DNA of 64,000 bases from an uncultured Bacteroides sp. (GCA_944321465.1 CALULL010000015.1:1-64000), one strand, 5' to 3'. Shown: positions 33,342-42,403, numbered from the stretch's first letter. Made by a program: numbers and translations. Notes: generated by a model not told the origin, from the sequence alone.

Positions 33342-33364
33342 GGAGTGCTTGGCACTCCTCTTTT
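33342..33364 (+). terminator. Terminator of the 45-codon gene
   Basis: GGAGTGC (33342-33348), loop TTG, GCACTCC (33352-33358), then TCTTTT. A compact intrinsic terminator. Confidence 0.75.
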
Positions 33365-33401
33365 CAGAAGCAAACAACACCTTTATATAAAATGAATGTA
33401 G

Positions 33402-33438
33402 AAGGGCGGAAAGCGCATAGTGGCTTTCCGCCCTTTTC
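33402..33438. terminator. Bidirectional terminator before the YD-repeat gene
   Basis: AAGGGCGGAAAGC (33402-33414) pairs with GCTTTCCGCCCTT (33423-33435), followed by TT on the plus strand. The minus-strand transcript of the 640-aa gene (ends 33515) reads into the same hairpin. Confidence 0.75.
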
Positions 33439-33514
33439 GTCTTATGTCCGGCAGGCTCTTGGCCGCAGGGTGCCCCCTGTCGGCCTCATGGTTGGCTGGC
33501 AGGGGGCGGTCAGG

Positions 33515-35437
33515 TTATCGGACAAGTAGCTTGTAGGTTTCTGGTTTGCCGTCGCGCAGCAGTTCGGCCACGTAGAGGCCATTGGCCCATCCGGCTGTCG
33601 AGATGTTGCAACTGCCCGTCACGGGGCCATGCTCGGCTGTCAGGATGCCGTTTGCGCTGTAGATGCGCACGTAGCTTATGCCGTCGCCTGCAATCCGTAT
33701 CGTGCCGTCCTCGGCCACTACGGAGCATTCCGTCTGCTGTTGGTCTATGCCCGTGTTGTTGGACACCTCCACTTCGATGCTCGCCGTCAGCAGTCCCACG
33801 AGCGTGGTGGCCTGAATGGTGGCTGTGCCGTCGCGCAGGCCGCGCACGTTGCCGTCCACGTCTACGCTGGCAACGTCCTCGTTCAGCGATTGCCAGTGCA
33901 CTTCCTTGTTCGTCGTGTTCTCGGGCAGTACGTTGGCTTGCAGCGCAAGGGTCTCGTTGCGCTTGATGGTCACCTTTTCTTGTCCCAGGCTTACGCTCTC
34001 AGGCATCACGTAGTCGTTCAGGTCGAGATACTCTATCTTCGACGTGTTCCAAGAGTCGTATTCGGTTGCTCCCCACGAACTTGCCATGTTGTTGTAGTAC
34101 ACGGTTATGTAGTCCTTAGCCTGCTTTTTGAGGGTCTTCACGGAGGTACAGTTGTTGTTCTCGTCGTAGGTGTAGTCGAAGGCCGTCAGGTTCGTGAAGA
34201 AGTCCTCGGGCGTGGAGCCGTTGGGGTTGCGTTGTTGGTAACGGTATTGTGTCCGGTTGCCGTTCGCGTCGTAGGTCTGAGTCTCGCGCACGGTGGTTTC
34301 CCACATGCCGTTGTTGACGTTCAGCGTGTCGCTGGCCCAGTTGGTCTGCTGCTCCCTGTCGTTGAAGTTCCTCGTTTCGCGGTCGCGTTGCACCCAGGTC
34401 TCGTCCTCGGCATCCCATACGGAGAGTATGAACTGGTAGCCGTGGCTTTGCTCGTTGCTGAAATACATGTAGTCTTTCTTCTGGTAGGGTGCCCACTCGG
34501 TTTCGGTTGCGGGAAGACTGTCGGCAGGGGTGTAGGTGGTCTCTACTGCAATTTGCCCATCCTCGTCGTATTCCGAAAGGATTTGTATTACTGCATACCA
34601 GCTTTCTTTGTTGGCGTTCCATTTCTCCTGCGTGTTGGAGAAGCAGTTCCCGTTCGCGTCGTAAGTGTAGGTAAGGCGAGCGGAGTTGACACCGTATGAC
34701 TGGGTCGTTTCGCTCAGCAGGTTGCCGTTGTCGTCGTAGGTGCGGTCTGTCCTCGAAGAGGATTGCCCGTTGGCGGATATGTATTCGTGGTAAATTTCGT
34801 TTCCGGCTTCGTCGTAGGCCCACTTGATGAGCAAGCCTTTGCTCCATTCGTTGTTGGCGTAGTTTTCGTACTGTTGCTCTATCAGCCGTCCGGCGTTGTC
34901 GTAAGTGTTTGTCCAGCGCAAATTGTCTTCATACTCCAGTCCGTTCCAGGTTCCCTGGCTTGAGCTGAGCATGTTGTGCTGGTCGTCGTAGGTCATGACG
35001 ACCCGGTACTGGTTGCGCCATACATCTTCCTGACCACGGTCGGTGTAGACTATCACCATGTTGTCGTTCTCGTCGTAGATGGCTTTGAGGCGCATGACGT
35101 TGGCCCACTGGCCTGCTTGTGCATCCCAGCTCTGCTGTACGCGCACGCAGCCGTAGTCATACGGGTTCCGGTAGGTTCCTGTCTCGTCGTAGTTGTCCAC
35201 ATATCGCCACACCGGTTCTCCCTGTTCGTTGGTCGTTTCTATTATGGACGGCCGGAAGGGGGTGGCCAGATAGTCTTCGTCGGCATCGGTTTTTGTCTGT
35301 GCGGTGTGGGAAACGATGCCCAGCATTTGTTTCAATACTTGGTCTTGTTGGGCAAGTTCGGGAGCTTCTTGTGCAGAAGCCGGAACATACAGGCAGACGC
35401 TTGCTGCCAAAAGGGCTGTAGTGAATGTTCGTTTCAT
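33515..35437 (-). CDS. Secreted YD-like repeat protein with BIG2-like domain and T9SS-type tail
   Basis: A 640-aa protein. Signal peptide (LLAASVCLYVPASA). Residues 110-470 hold about nine imperfect repeats of the pattern YDxxGNxxxE (YDNAGRLIEQQYENY, YDDNGNLLSETTQSYG, YDANGNRTQYRYQQ), resembling YD/RHS repeats. Residues 485-560 are an Ig-like BIG2 domain (NETLALQANVLPENTTNKEV). The last 75 residues are a Por-type sorting tail (SYVRIYSANGI, GWANGLYVAELL). It is probably surface-exposed or outer-membrane attached. No known partner. It neighbours a C10 protease gene on the same strand with a similar tail. Confidence 0.8.
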   Translation of the reverse strand: MKRTFTTALLAASVCLYVPASAQEAPELAQQDQVLKQMLGIVSHTAQTKTDADEDYLATPFRPSIIETTNEQGEPVWRYVDNYDETGTYRNPYDYGCVRVQQSWDAQAGQWANVMRLKAIYDENDNMVIVYTDRGQEDVWRNQYRVVMTYDDQHNMLSSSQGTWNGLEYEDNLRWTNTYDNAGRLIEQQYENYANNEWSKGLLIKWAYDEAGNEIYHEYISANGQSSSRTDRTYDDNGNLLSETTQSYGVNSARLTYTYDANGNCFSNTQEKWNANKESWYAVIQILSEYDEDGQIAVETTYTPADSLPATETEWAPYQKKDYMYFSNEQSHGYQFILSVWDAEDETWVQRDRETRNFNDREQQTNWASDTLNVNNGMWETTVRETQTYDANGNRTQYRYQQRNPNGSTPEDFFTNLTAFDYTYDENNNCTSVKTLKKQAKDYITVYYNNMASSWGATEYDSWNTSKIEYLDLNDYVMPESVSLGQEKVTIKRNETLALQANVLPENTTNKEVHWQSLNEDVASVDVDGNVRGLRDGTATIQATTLVGLLTASIEVEVSNNTGIDQQQTECSVVAEDGTIRIAGDGISYVRIYSANGILTAEHGPVTGSCNISTAGWANGLYVAELLRDGKPETYKLLVR

Positions 35438-35552
35438 AGGACGTTATGTATTAAGAGTGAATATGTTTGAAATTGTGTTGGTAGCGGGCGGGGCGGACGG
35501 GCCGGGGAGTGTCCCCTTGTTCCGTCCCGCCTTTGCTTGTACGGGAGTCTGC

Positions 35553-35954
35553 TTACCGTTTCAGGAACTTGGCGGTGTGCGTGCGTCCGTCGTCGGTATT
35601 GAGCACGAGGATGTAGAGTCCTGCGGGCAGATGGGCAACGGTGAGCGTGTGCGTTTCGGCTCCTGCGTCAATGGGCTGCGACAGGACTTGTCGTCCGTAG
35701 CTGTCAAAGACGGAGCAGGCTGTGGCTCCTGCGGGAGCGTTGAAGCGCAGGATGTCCGTTGCCGGTTGTTCCAGCACTTCGAGCTTGGCGGTTCCTTGTC
35801 CCTCGTCAATGCCCGAAGCCTCGGTTACCTCGAAATAGGCCACCTTGTCGCTCATCTGCATCCATTGCCCATTGGTGTATTGGCACACCAGAACCACGTA
35901 GCGGCCCAGCCCGTACTGGGGAACCAGTTCCGACATCGGGACATTCAACTCCAA
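35553..35954 (-). pseudogene. C-terminal part of the C10 peptidase, separated by a frameshift
   Basis: This 133-codon frame begins only with a TTG and has no ribosome site. It continues the C10 peptidase: after NEPTP the parent frame stops in SxS (WS-stop), while this frame gives LELNVPMSELVPQYGLGRYV and ends in a T9SS-like tail (ACSVFDSYGRQVL, LPAGLYILVLNTDDG, TAKFLKR). One extra C in the CCCACCCCCAC run (minus strand, about 35957-35967) would join both into one protein of about 865 aa. It could be a real mutation, a slippage site, or a sequencing error. Confidence 0.7.
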
Positions 35955-38146
35955 GTGGGGGTGGGTTCGTTGAACTCCACGATTCCACCTGTCATTGGGA
36001 GCGAAGACGCAGTTTCCGGCCCTATGGCGAAGGCTAGGCTTCCTGTGTAGTAGTCGCCTCCTGACAGCGAGAAGTTGGCAAACACCTTCTGTGTCTCATT
36101 AGCGGCCAATGTCTCGCGTTCCACTCCTACTTCGTCCAGCTGTATGTCGGCCAATGGTTGTATTTCTATGGGAGTACCCTTGCCGGGTTCGCCGAGTGTC
36201 AGAGTGTAGTCACCCCACGTCAATCCGGGTAGCACTTCGTAGCTACCGGCTGGTATAGGAGCATACGAGCTGCTGTTGAAGTTCATCACCAGGTCCCCTT
36301 CGGCTATTATTTCTTGTACTTCTCCCGGTGCGAGTTGTACCATGTTGGTGCCTACTCCTCCTATTATGTTTCCATCCTGGTAGACGAGGGCGAACACTTG
36401 TCCTCTGAATTCTACGTTGCCTTGGTTGGCAAACGTCATCTTGAACTGTGCTGGCAGCCCCGAGTAGAATTTCTCGCTTATGGGCGTGACGGGCAATGCC
36501 CCGATGGTGGTGTATTGCACGAAGTATTCTTCGCTTGGAGTCACTGTGCAGTTGTTGCCTTCCACGGTGAGCGTCAGCTTGCTTGTGTGTCCTGTCGCGC
36601 TTCGTATGCGGCTCCAGTCCTGCTCCCGGTCGCCCTTGGTGGCGGCATAGACGGCATAGGTGCCGTCCTGTAGCTCGGGTGCCAGGTAGGCCAGCAGCTT
36701 GTAGGAGGCATAGGCTTGTCCGGCTGTCATGGGGTCGAGGTAGTTGGACGAGAGCAGGATGCGCTCGCCGTCCTTCTCGGCAATCACGCCTATCTCGCCG
36801 CCTTCGAAGCGGCCGGAGACATTGCCCAGCGAGTTAAGCCCGATGGTGAAGTCCTGTCCTTTCTGTAGTTGCAGGGGGCCCTGGTAGCCGTATCCGCCCA
36901 CGGTCCAGTCCATGTTGTTCACGGTGATGGACTTTTGCACCACGAAGTGCGACGTGTAGGTCGTTCCTTCCGAAGTGGGTTGCAGGCCGATGAGCATGGT
37001 CTGCCCCATTACGTAGCCTCCGCCTTCGCCTCCGCCGATGCCTGTGCTCTCGGGGTTGAGGCTCTCTACCTCGTAGTAGCCGTTGTTCATGCCGCTCCAG
37101 CCCCAGTTGACGTGTACCATGTCGTTGGCATCGTATCCGTCGAACACGAACTGGTGTCCCACGCTGGCCGACGAACCGCCGTAGAGCACGGGACGTTTGG
37201 CTGCCAGTTCAGTCTTCAGCATCTGCATCCACTCGTCGGACGTGTAGTAGTTGCGCATTACGAGGGCCGTGTTCTCGTTGTAGCCGAAGATGTCGATGAA
37301 AGCCGAGGTGGGAGACACACTGCTTGCACTCGACGAGTAGGAGCCGTAGACCATGTCTACCGATACGCCGGTGGCAAACATCAGGTTGGCTACGGCGTCG
37401 GCCTGCGCCTGGTTGTAGGCTCCTTCCTGGTAGGTGGGGAGCATGTTGGCCCAGTCAAAAGGATTGGCTTCGTAGTCAAAGGATATTGTGAAAGTGCCGT
37501 TCAAGCCCATGCTCAGTGAATAGGAATGGGTGCCTATGCCCTTTTCCGGGTATTCGTAGTACTTCATAATCATGGCCATTGCGGTAGCCACGCATCCTGT
37601 CATGCCGGATACGCCGCCAAAGGACGGGCAGTGGTTGTTGTAGGGGGTGGACTGGTCCCACAGGATTTCTTCCCCGTCTTTAGTCTTTAGGAACGGTTCT
37701 ACGGTGGCTGGCAACTCGGCTTTGGTGGTGAGCCTCATTTCTTTCTTCTCGGGACTGCCGACTTGCAGATCCTGGTAGGCGGTGTCGTATAAGGACAGCC
37801 AATAGACGATGTTCTCGGGAAGTCCTTCAGTGGCAAACGCATCGTGGTCCGAGTAGGCCAAGATGGGCTTCATGCGGTCGTCGCCCGACACTACGGCGTA
37901 GCCCGTCGTTCCGTTGTTGAACACGTAGAACGAGGCAGCCGTGTTGGCCGAACGGGTGGCAGCATTTGCGCTCAGCAGGTCGGCCGACGTGGCGACCAGC
38001 TGCAACCCCTCGGAGGCCGAGCGGGTGGCGGTGCGTTGTGAGAAGAACTTGCGTGCTACCTCCGTAGCCTCCTCGGGTGAGCGTTGTTGGGCTTGGCACA
38101 GCAGGGCGGGCGCAAGCGCAGCCAGTAGTAATAATGCTCTTTTCAT
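35945..38146 (-). CDS. Peptidase C10 (streptopain-like) secreted protease, frameshifted before its C-terminal tail
   Basis: A 733-aa protein with a signal peptide (LLLLAALAPALLCQAQ). Residues 22-150 are the inhibitory propeptide typical of C10 (EEATEVARKFFSQRT, FYVFNNGTTGYAVVSGDDR). The catalytic domain has Cys in SGMTGCVATAMAMIMKYYEYP and His in GHQFVFDGYD, followed by HVNWGWSGMNNGYYEV. Beta-rich regions fill residues 400-733. The frame stops in FNEPTPTWS; the remaining tail lies in the next frame (35553-35954). SpeB and interpain are relatives. As read, the product lacks its sorting tail. Confidence 0.88.
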   Translation of the reverse strand: MKRALLLLAALAPALLCQAQQRSPEEATEVARKFFSQRTATRSASEGLQLVATSADLLSANAATRSANTAASFYVFNNGTTGYAVVSGDDRMKPILAYSDHDAFATEGLPENIVYWLSLYDTAYQDLQVGSPEKKEMRLTTKAELPATVEPFLKTKDGEEILWDQSTPYNNHCPSFGGVSGMTGCVATAMAMIMKYYEYPEKGIGTHSYSLSMGLNGTFTISFDYEANPFDWANMLPTYQEGAYNQAQADAVANLMFATGVSVDMVYGSYSSSASSVSPTSAFIDIFGYNENTALVMRNYYTSDEWMQMLKTELAAKRPVLYGGSSASVGHQFVFDGYDANDMVHVNWGWSGMNNGYYEVESLNPESTGIGGGEGGGYVMGQTMLIGLQPTSEGTTYTSHFVVQKSITVNNMDWTVGGYGYQGPLQLQKGQDFTIGLNSLGNVSGRFEGGEIGVIAEKDGERILLSSNYLDPMTAGQAYASYKLLAYLAPELQDGTYAVYAATKGDREQDWSRIRSATGHTSKLTLTVEGNNCTVTPSEEYFVQYTTIGALPVTPISEKFYSGLPAQFKMTFANQGNVEFRGQVFALVYQDGNIIGGVGTNMVQLAPGEVQEIIAEGDLVMNFNSSSYAPIPAGSYEVLPGLTWGDYTLTLGEPGKGTPIEIQPLADIQLDEVGVERETLAANETQKVFANFSLSGGDYYTGSLAFAIGPETASSLPMTGGIVEFNEPTPTWS

Positions 38147-38240
38147 GGATAACAGTTTTTGAATTCAACATTGGGTTGTCAACTATTACCCGCAAATTAA
38201 TAGAAAAGAGAATGAAATCTTTTTGTACTATGTCAAATTT

Positions 38241-38825
38241 TCACTTTTTCTTTGCCGAAAATAGGGATTTTCTCAATCGGCTCAGGTAAGACTGCGTGAC
38301 TCCCAGGTAGGAGGCTATCATGCCGAGGGGGACTTTGGCTACAATCTCGGGGCGGTTGCGGCACAGCGACAGGAAGCGTTCCTTGGCATCGCCGTTGATG
38401 ACGGATTTCTTCATTTCGTAGAAGTAGAGCTGGCATTGCGTCATGCTGAGTGCCCACAGGGCAAACTCGTGCGACTCTTGCAGCAGGTGGTCGAAGTTCT
38501 CCTTGGTGACTTTCAGCACTACGCTTTCGCAGCAGGCCTCTATCTGGAAGAAGGCGGGTTGGTTCATGTAGTAGGAGTGGATGTCCAGTGCCATTGTGCC
38601 GGGCAGGGCGAAGCCCACGGTTATTTCCTTCAGTCCTTCCAGATAAGTGTTGCGCAGGATGCCCTCCTTCAGGATATAGGCGTGTGGGTTCACGCGCCCG
38701 CTCATCACCAGTATTTCTTTGGGCTTCAGCCTGACTTCCTCTCCGAGGCTCAGGAAACGCTCCATCACGTCGTCGCGCAGCTGGTACACGCACTCTTCGG
38801 ACAGCAGTTTCTTTAGTTCGTTCAT
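38241..38825 (-). CDS. Crp/Fnr family transcriptional regulator
   Basis: A 194-aa protein. Residues 10-125 form a cyclic-nucleotide-binding-like barrel (GEEVRLKPKEILVMSGRVNPHAYILKEG) without the cAMP-contact residues of E. coli Crp, so the ligand is unknown. Residues 145-190 form the helix-turn-helix, KVPLGMIASYLGVTQSYLSRLRKSL. It lies 94 bases upstream of the C10 peptidase start in the same direction and may regulate it. Its long leader contains mini-repeat cluster G4. Confidence 0.9.
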   Translation of the reverse strand: MNELKKLLSEECVYQLRDDVMERFLSLGEEVRLKPKEILVMSGRVNPHAYILKEGILRNTYLEGLKEITVGFALPGTMALDIHSYYMNQPAFFQIEACCESVVLKVTKENFDHLLQESHEFALWALSMTQCQLYFYEMKKSVINGDAKERFLSLCRNRPEIVAKVPLGMIASYLGVTQSYLSRLRKSLFSAKKK

Positions 38826-38884
38826 CGTTGTGTTTGTTTGTCTGTGTGCTTGTCGTGGGGCTTATGGCGGGGGATGCGGGCATT

Positions 38885-38965
38885 CCTTCGCTTGCTTCCG
38901 GGCACACCTCTGCCCCTTTGCCGGCACACCTTTGCTCCCGGCCTGGCGCACCTTTGCCCGTTCGG
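38885..38965. repeat. Mini-repeat cluster G4
   Basis: CGGGCACACCTCTGCCCC, CGGCACACCTTTGCTCCC and GGCGCACCTTTGCCCG, spaced about 25 bases, inside the leader of the Crp-family gene. A minus-strand TACTTTTG (39032-39025) is the likely -7 box, so the cluster would be transcribed. Confidence 0.6.
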
Positions 38966-39097
38966 GGGTGTCTGGAGCCTGCCGGGCGGGGGCGCGTCGC
39001 GGGGTGATGTGCCTCTTCGGGGTGCAAAAGTAGCAAATACTTGTCAAGGATGGTGCGTGGAGAGGTCGAAATGCGGGGCCAAGGCCGGGGCGGGTGT

Positions 39098-40513
39098 CTA
39101 CCATGCTTGGTTGGCACCCTCGGTGTGCGACGTGCGTATGCGCCACTCTGCCGGGTAGAGGTTGTTGGCCCGTGTGCCCAGGTTCTTGGCAAAGCCGAGC
39201 GGCACGTCGCGGTAGGTGAGCAGCACGATGCCCCGTGGGGCGGCAGGCAGGGCGATGGCCTCGTGGCGCAGGTAGGCCAGGGCGGTGTCGAGGTCTGTCT
39301 CGGCTCGGGGAAAAGCGTCGGTGGCCAGAGCCGTGCTCAGGGCCAGCCCGTGGGCGGGCAGCAGGCTGTTGCCCCGTGGGGTGGCCAGGGGGATGCCCGC
39401 GCCGAGCACACGCAGGACGGCTTGCAGGGCCTCCAGCTCGGCGGCGAAGCGGGCGGGGAAGGCACAGATGTCCGTGCCCGGCATGGCGGGACGGAAGTCG
39501 GCGGGCGATGCCAGCCAGCCCTCCAAGGCTGCGTCCACGGCCTTGGCCGGGACCGACGGGGCTGCTGTCTGGCCCTTGCGGCCCTTGGCCTTGCGGCTGG
39601 CGGCGCGTGCGGGCTGGCAGCGGGGGGCATCGCCGTGCTTGCGCAGCACGGCCAGGAAGAAGCCCTCGCCGCGTGTGCGGTGGGGCAGGAAGCGGCTTAC
39701 CGGCACGTCGGCCCCGGGCAGCAGGCTGCCCGTCACGCCCCAGGCGGGGGGAGAGTCGAGCGGCAGGATGTCGGCTCCCAGCTCCCGGCTGGCCCAGAGG
39801 ACGTTCTCTTCGTTCTCGGCGGTGTTGTAGGTACAGGTGCTGTAGACCATCAGTCCGCCCGGGCGCAGGCTGGGCCAGATGTCCGTCAGGATGCGCCGTT
39901 GCCGCAGGCGGCAGTTCTCCACGGCCTGCGGGCTCCACTGGGCTGCGGCGGCGGGGTCTTTGCGGAACATGCCTTCGCCCGAACAGGGCACGTCGGCCAC
40001 GATGAGGTCGAAGAAGTCCTCCAGCGGGGCAAAGTCGGCAGGGTCGTTGTTGGTGACCACCACGGCGGGATGCCCCCACTTGGTGAGGTTCTCGGCCAGC
40101 ACCAGCGAGCGGGGACGCACCACTTCGTTGGCCACCAGCAGGCAGTCGTCGGGCAGCAGGCTGCGTGCGTGGGTGGACTTGCCCCCCGGGGCGGCGCAGA
40201 GGTCGAGGGCGACCGTGGCTCCTGCGGCGTAGCGGCGCAGGGCCTGTTCGAGGTACATCGACGAGGCTTCCTGCACGTAGTAGCAGCCCGCATGGAGTAG
40301 GGGGTCGAGGGTGAACGCGGGACGGCGGTCGAGGTATAGGCCGGTGTCGCACCAGGCGACGGGTGTCGGCCCGCTGGGGCGCAGGTGGTCGGCCTTGGGA
40401 TTCCAGCGGAGGCTGACCGGGGCTTCTGTTTGCAGCGAGTGGAGAAACTCGTCGGCTTCGGCGGGGCCGAGCAGGCGGGTGGCGTAGCGGGTGAAGTCTT
40501 CGGGTAGTGTCAT
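39098..40513 (-). CDS. NOL1/NOP2/Sun family rRNA m5C methyltransferase (RsmF-like)
   Basis: A 471-aa SAM enzyme. Motifs: LDLCAAPGGKSTHARSL (SAM), NEVVRPRSLVLAENLTKWG, DLIVADVPCSGEGMFRKDP with one catalytic Cys, and YSTCTYNTAENE with the other. The C-terminal 180 residues resemble the RsmF-type RNA-binding extension. Its GC content is clearly higher than that of the 56-62 kb operon. The start at 40513 (MTLPEDFTRY) fits the family; the ORF is open further upstream. Confidence 0.92.
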   Translation of the reverse strand: MTLPEDFTRYATRLLGPAEADEFLHSLQTEAPVSLRWNPKADHLRPSGPTPVAWCDTGLYLDRRPAFTLDPLLHAGCYYVQEASSMYLEQALRRYAAGATVALDLCAAPGGKSTHARSLLPDDCLLVANEVVRPRSLVLAENLTKWGHPAVVVTNNDPADFAPLEDFFDLIVADVPCSGEGMFRKDPAAAAQWSPQAVENCRLRQRRILTDIWPSLRPGGLMVYSTCTYNTAENEENVLWASRELGADILPLDSPPAWGVTGSLLPGADVPVSRFLPHRTRGEGFFLAVLRKHGDAPRCQPARAASRKAKGRKGQTAAPSVPAKAVDAALEGWLASPADFRPAMPGTDICAFPARFAAELEALQAVLRVLGAGIPLATPRGNSLLPAHGLALSTALATDAFPRAETDLDTALAYLRHEAIALPAAPRGIVLLTYRDVPLGFAKNLGTRANNLYPAEWRIRTSHTEGANQAW

Positions 40514-40764
40514 GGGGCGATGTGTTTTGGTGCGTGGATAGCCCGCTGCCCGAGGGCCTGGCGACGGTCGGCAGGAGCTGGCTGTTCTGTGCCCGCAGCA
40601 GGGGAAAGGGCTGCCCGGGCGGGGCAAATGTCGAAAAAATATCCTTCCTTTGCAACTTTCGGGGGCGGCAGTTGCGTCTAAGGCACAAAGAAAGCGGGGC
40701 AGAGGGCGGTTCCCGGTGGGAAAAGGCCGCTGCCCGCAAGCATGGAACTACTAAAACTGACGAT

Positions 40765-41463
40765 ATGAAACGACTGATTATTGCCTTGCTGGCGGCCTTC
40801 TCTGTCGGGCTGCCGTTGCTGGCCCAGCAGACAGACACCATTGTGGAACGCGATGCCGAGGGACGCACGAGCCGCGTCGTCGTGCTCGGAAAGGATGCCG
40901 ACACGCTGAGCGTGACGACCTATGTGGGCAAGGACTCTTCCGGCGGCTGGTACTCGTCGGTGACCAGTTCGGGAGGCAACTCCTCCGGCGGCGTGATTTC
41001 GTCGGTATCCGGCTCGTTCGGCAACAGCTGGCTGCATAAGTCGGATGCCGCAGAGGTGCTGGCCGTAGCCGTCGTGTTCTTCTTCGTCTTTGGGGTGCCG
41101 TGCCTGGTTCTGTTCCTCATCTTCTACTTGAGTTACCGCAACCGCCGGGCCAAGTACCGGCTGGCCGAGCTGGCCCTGGAGAAGGGGCAGCCGCTGCCTC
41201 CGGGCATGTTCGAGAAGGAGGGCCGCGACCTGCGGGCCAAGGGCATCTCGAACGTCTGCCTGGGTCTGGGTCTGAGTGTCCTGCTCTCGCTGATAGGCGG
41301 GGCAGTGCTGGGCAGCATCGGGCTTATGGTTCTGCTGGCCGGGGTGGGGCAGCTCGTCATCTACTACACAGCCCCCGGGAAAAAACGTGGCACACAGCCG
41401 GGCGGAACCACCCGCACGGAGAACGCAAACGACGGTAGCGGCAATGAAGACGACGCAGCTTAG
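40765..41463 (+). CDS. DUF6249-like membrane protein
   Basis: A 232-aa protein with a signal peptide (LLAAFSVGLPLLAQ), a Ser/Gly-rich segment (residues 50-85), and two or three membrane helices (residues 95-125 and 165-205). The charged segment RNRRAKYRLAELALEKGQPLP between them is typical of DUF6249 proteins, which often precede ECF sigma genes in Bacteroidetes. The stop overlaps the sigma factor start by 20 bases. A role as an envelope sensor or sigma regulator is inference. Confidence 0.75.
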   Translation: MKRLIIALLAAFSVGLPLLAQQTDTIVERDAEGRTSRVVVLGKDADTLSVTTYVGKDSSGGWYSSVTSSGGNSSGGVISSVSGSFGNSWLHKSDAAEVLAVAVVFFFVFGVPCLVLFLIFYLSYRNRRAKYRLAELALEKGQPLPPGMFEKEGRDLRAKGISNVCLGLGLSVLLSLIGGAVLGSIGLMVLLAGVGQLVIYYTAPGKKRGTQPGGTTRTENANDGSGNEDDAA

Positions 41464-41992
41464 CGACGCGATGCTGGTGGCTCAGGTGGTGGTGGCCCAC
41501 AGCACCCGTGCCTTCGACCGCCTGGTGCGGCGTTACCAGTCGCCTGTGCGCAGGTTCTTCCTGAACCTGACGTGCGGCGACACGGCGCTGAGCGACGACC
41601 TGGCGCAGGACACCTTTCTGAAAGCCTACACGCACCTTGAGTCCTTTGGCGGGTTGTCCGGTTTCAGCACGTGGCTCTACCGTATTGCGTATAACGTCTT
41701 TTATGACTATATTCGCAGCCGGAAGGACACCGACCCGCTGGACACGGCCGGGGTGGACGCACAGCTCAGTGCGCAACAGCCCGACGTGGGGTGTCGCATG
41801 GACCTCTATCAGGCTTTGGCGCGGCTGCGCGAGGTGGAGCGCACGTGCATTACCTTATATTATATGGAAGACCAAAGCATAGAGAAGATAGCAGCCGTGA
41901 CGGGTTGTCCCTCGGGGACGGTCAAAAGCCACCTGGCACGTGCCAAGGAGAAAATGGCCAAATACTTAAAGGAGAACGGATATGACGACTGA
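41444..41992 (+). CDS. ECF-type RNA polymerase sigma factor
   Basis: A 182-aa sigma-70 family protein. Region 2: RAFDRLVRRYQSPVRRFFLNL, DLAQDTFLKAYTHL and FSTWLYRIAYNVFYDYIRSR. Region 4: LREVERTCITLYYMEDQSIEKIAAVTGCPSGTVKSHLARAKEKM. There is no region 1.1 or 3. The start at 41444 lies inside the DUF6249 gene, and its end overlaps DUF5056 by 11 bases, so the three are translationally coupled. Confidence 0.93.
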   Translation: MKTTQLSDAMLVAQVVVAHSTRAFDRLVRRYQSPVRRFFLNLTCGDTALSDDLAQDTFLKAYTHLESFGGLSGFSTWLYRIAYNVFYDYIRSRKDTDPLDTAGVDAQLSAQQPDVGCRMDLYQALARLREVERTCITLYYMEDQSIEKIAAVTGCPSGTVKSHLARAKEKMAKYLKENGYDD

Positions 41993-42311
41993 TAAAGACG
42001 AGAAGATGCTGAAGGAACTGTTCGCTTCGTGCAAACAGGACGTGGCCGACGACGGCTTTACGCGTCGGGTGATGCGCCGCTTGCCCGACAGAGACCTCCG
42101 CTTGTCGCAAATCTGGTCGGCGTGCTGCTGCACGTTGGCCGTCGTGCTGTTTGTGGCTTTCGACGGAGCCGGGCTTTTGCTCGGTGCCTTGCGGCAGGGA
42201 GTGGAGGCCCTGGCGCATACGGACTGGACACAGGCGGACCTTGGCTCGCTGGCGGCTGTAGTTGTGGTGGCACTTTTCTTGGTCTACCGGAAGGTTGCCT
42301 CGATGGCCTGA
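41982..42311 (+). CDS. DUF5056 protein, candidate regulator of the upstream sigma factor
   Basis: A 109-aa protein. The N-terminal LKELFASCKQDVADDGFTRRVMRRLPDR is typical of DUF5056, followed by two hydrophobic segments (residues 41-65 and 86-105). The layout, a short cytoplasmic domain plus membrane helices directly after an ECF sigma gene, suggests an anti-sigma or partner role. That is inference. Confidence 0.85.
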   Translation: MTTDKDEKMLKELFASCKQDVADDGFTRRVMRRLPDRDLRLSQIWSACCCTLAVVLFVAFDGAGLLLGALRQGVEALAHTDWTQADLGSLAAVVVVALFLVYRKVASMA

Positions 42312-42403
42312 GGACAGGCGGTTGCCGGTGCGTGGGAAAGGGAGCGGCCGTCCTGGTTGCATTTATTGCCTTCGTTCTGTCGCCGGACATTCAAAAAAAG
42401 GCG

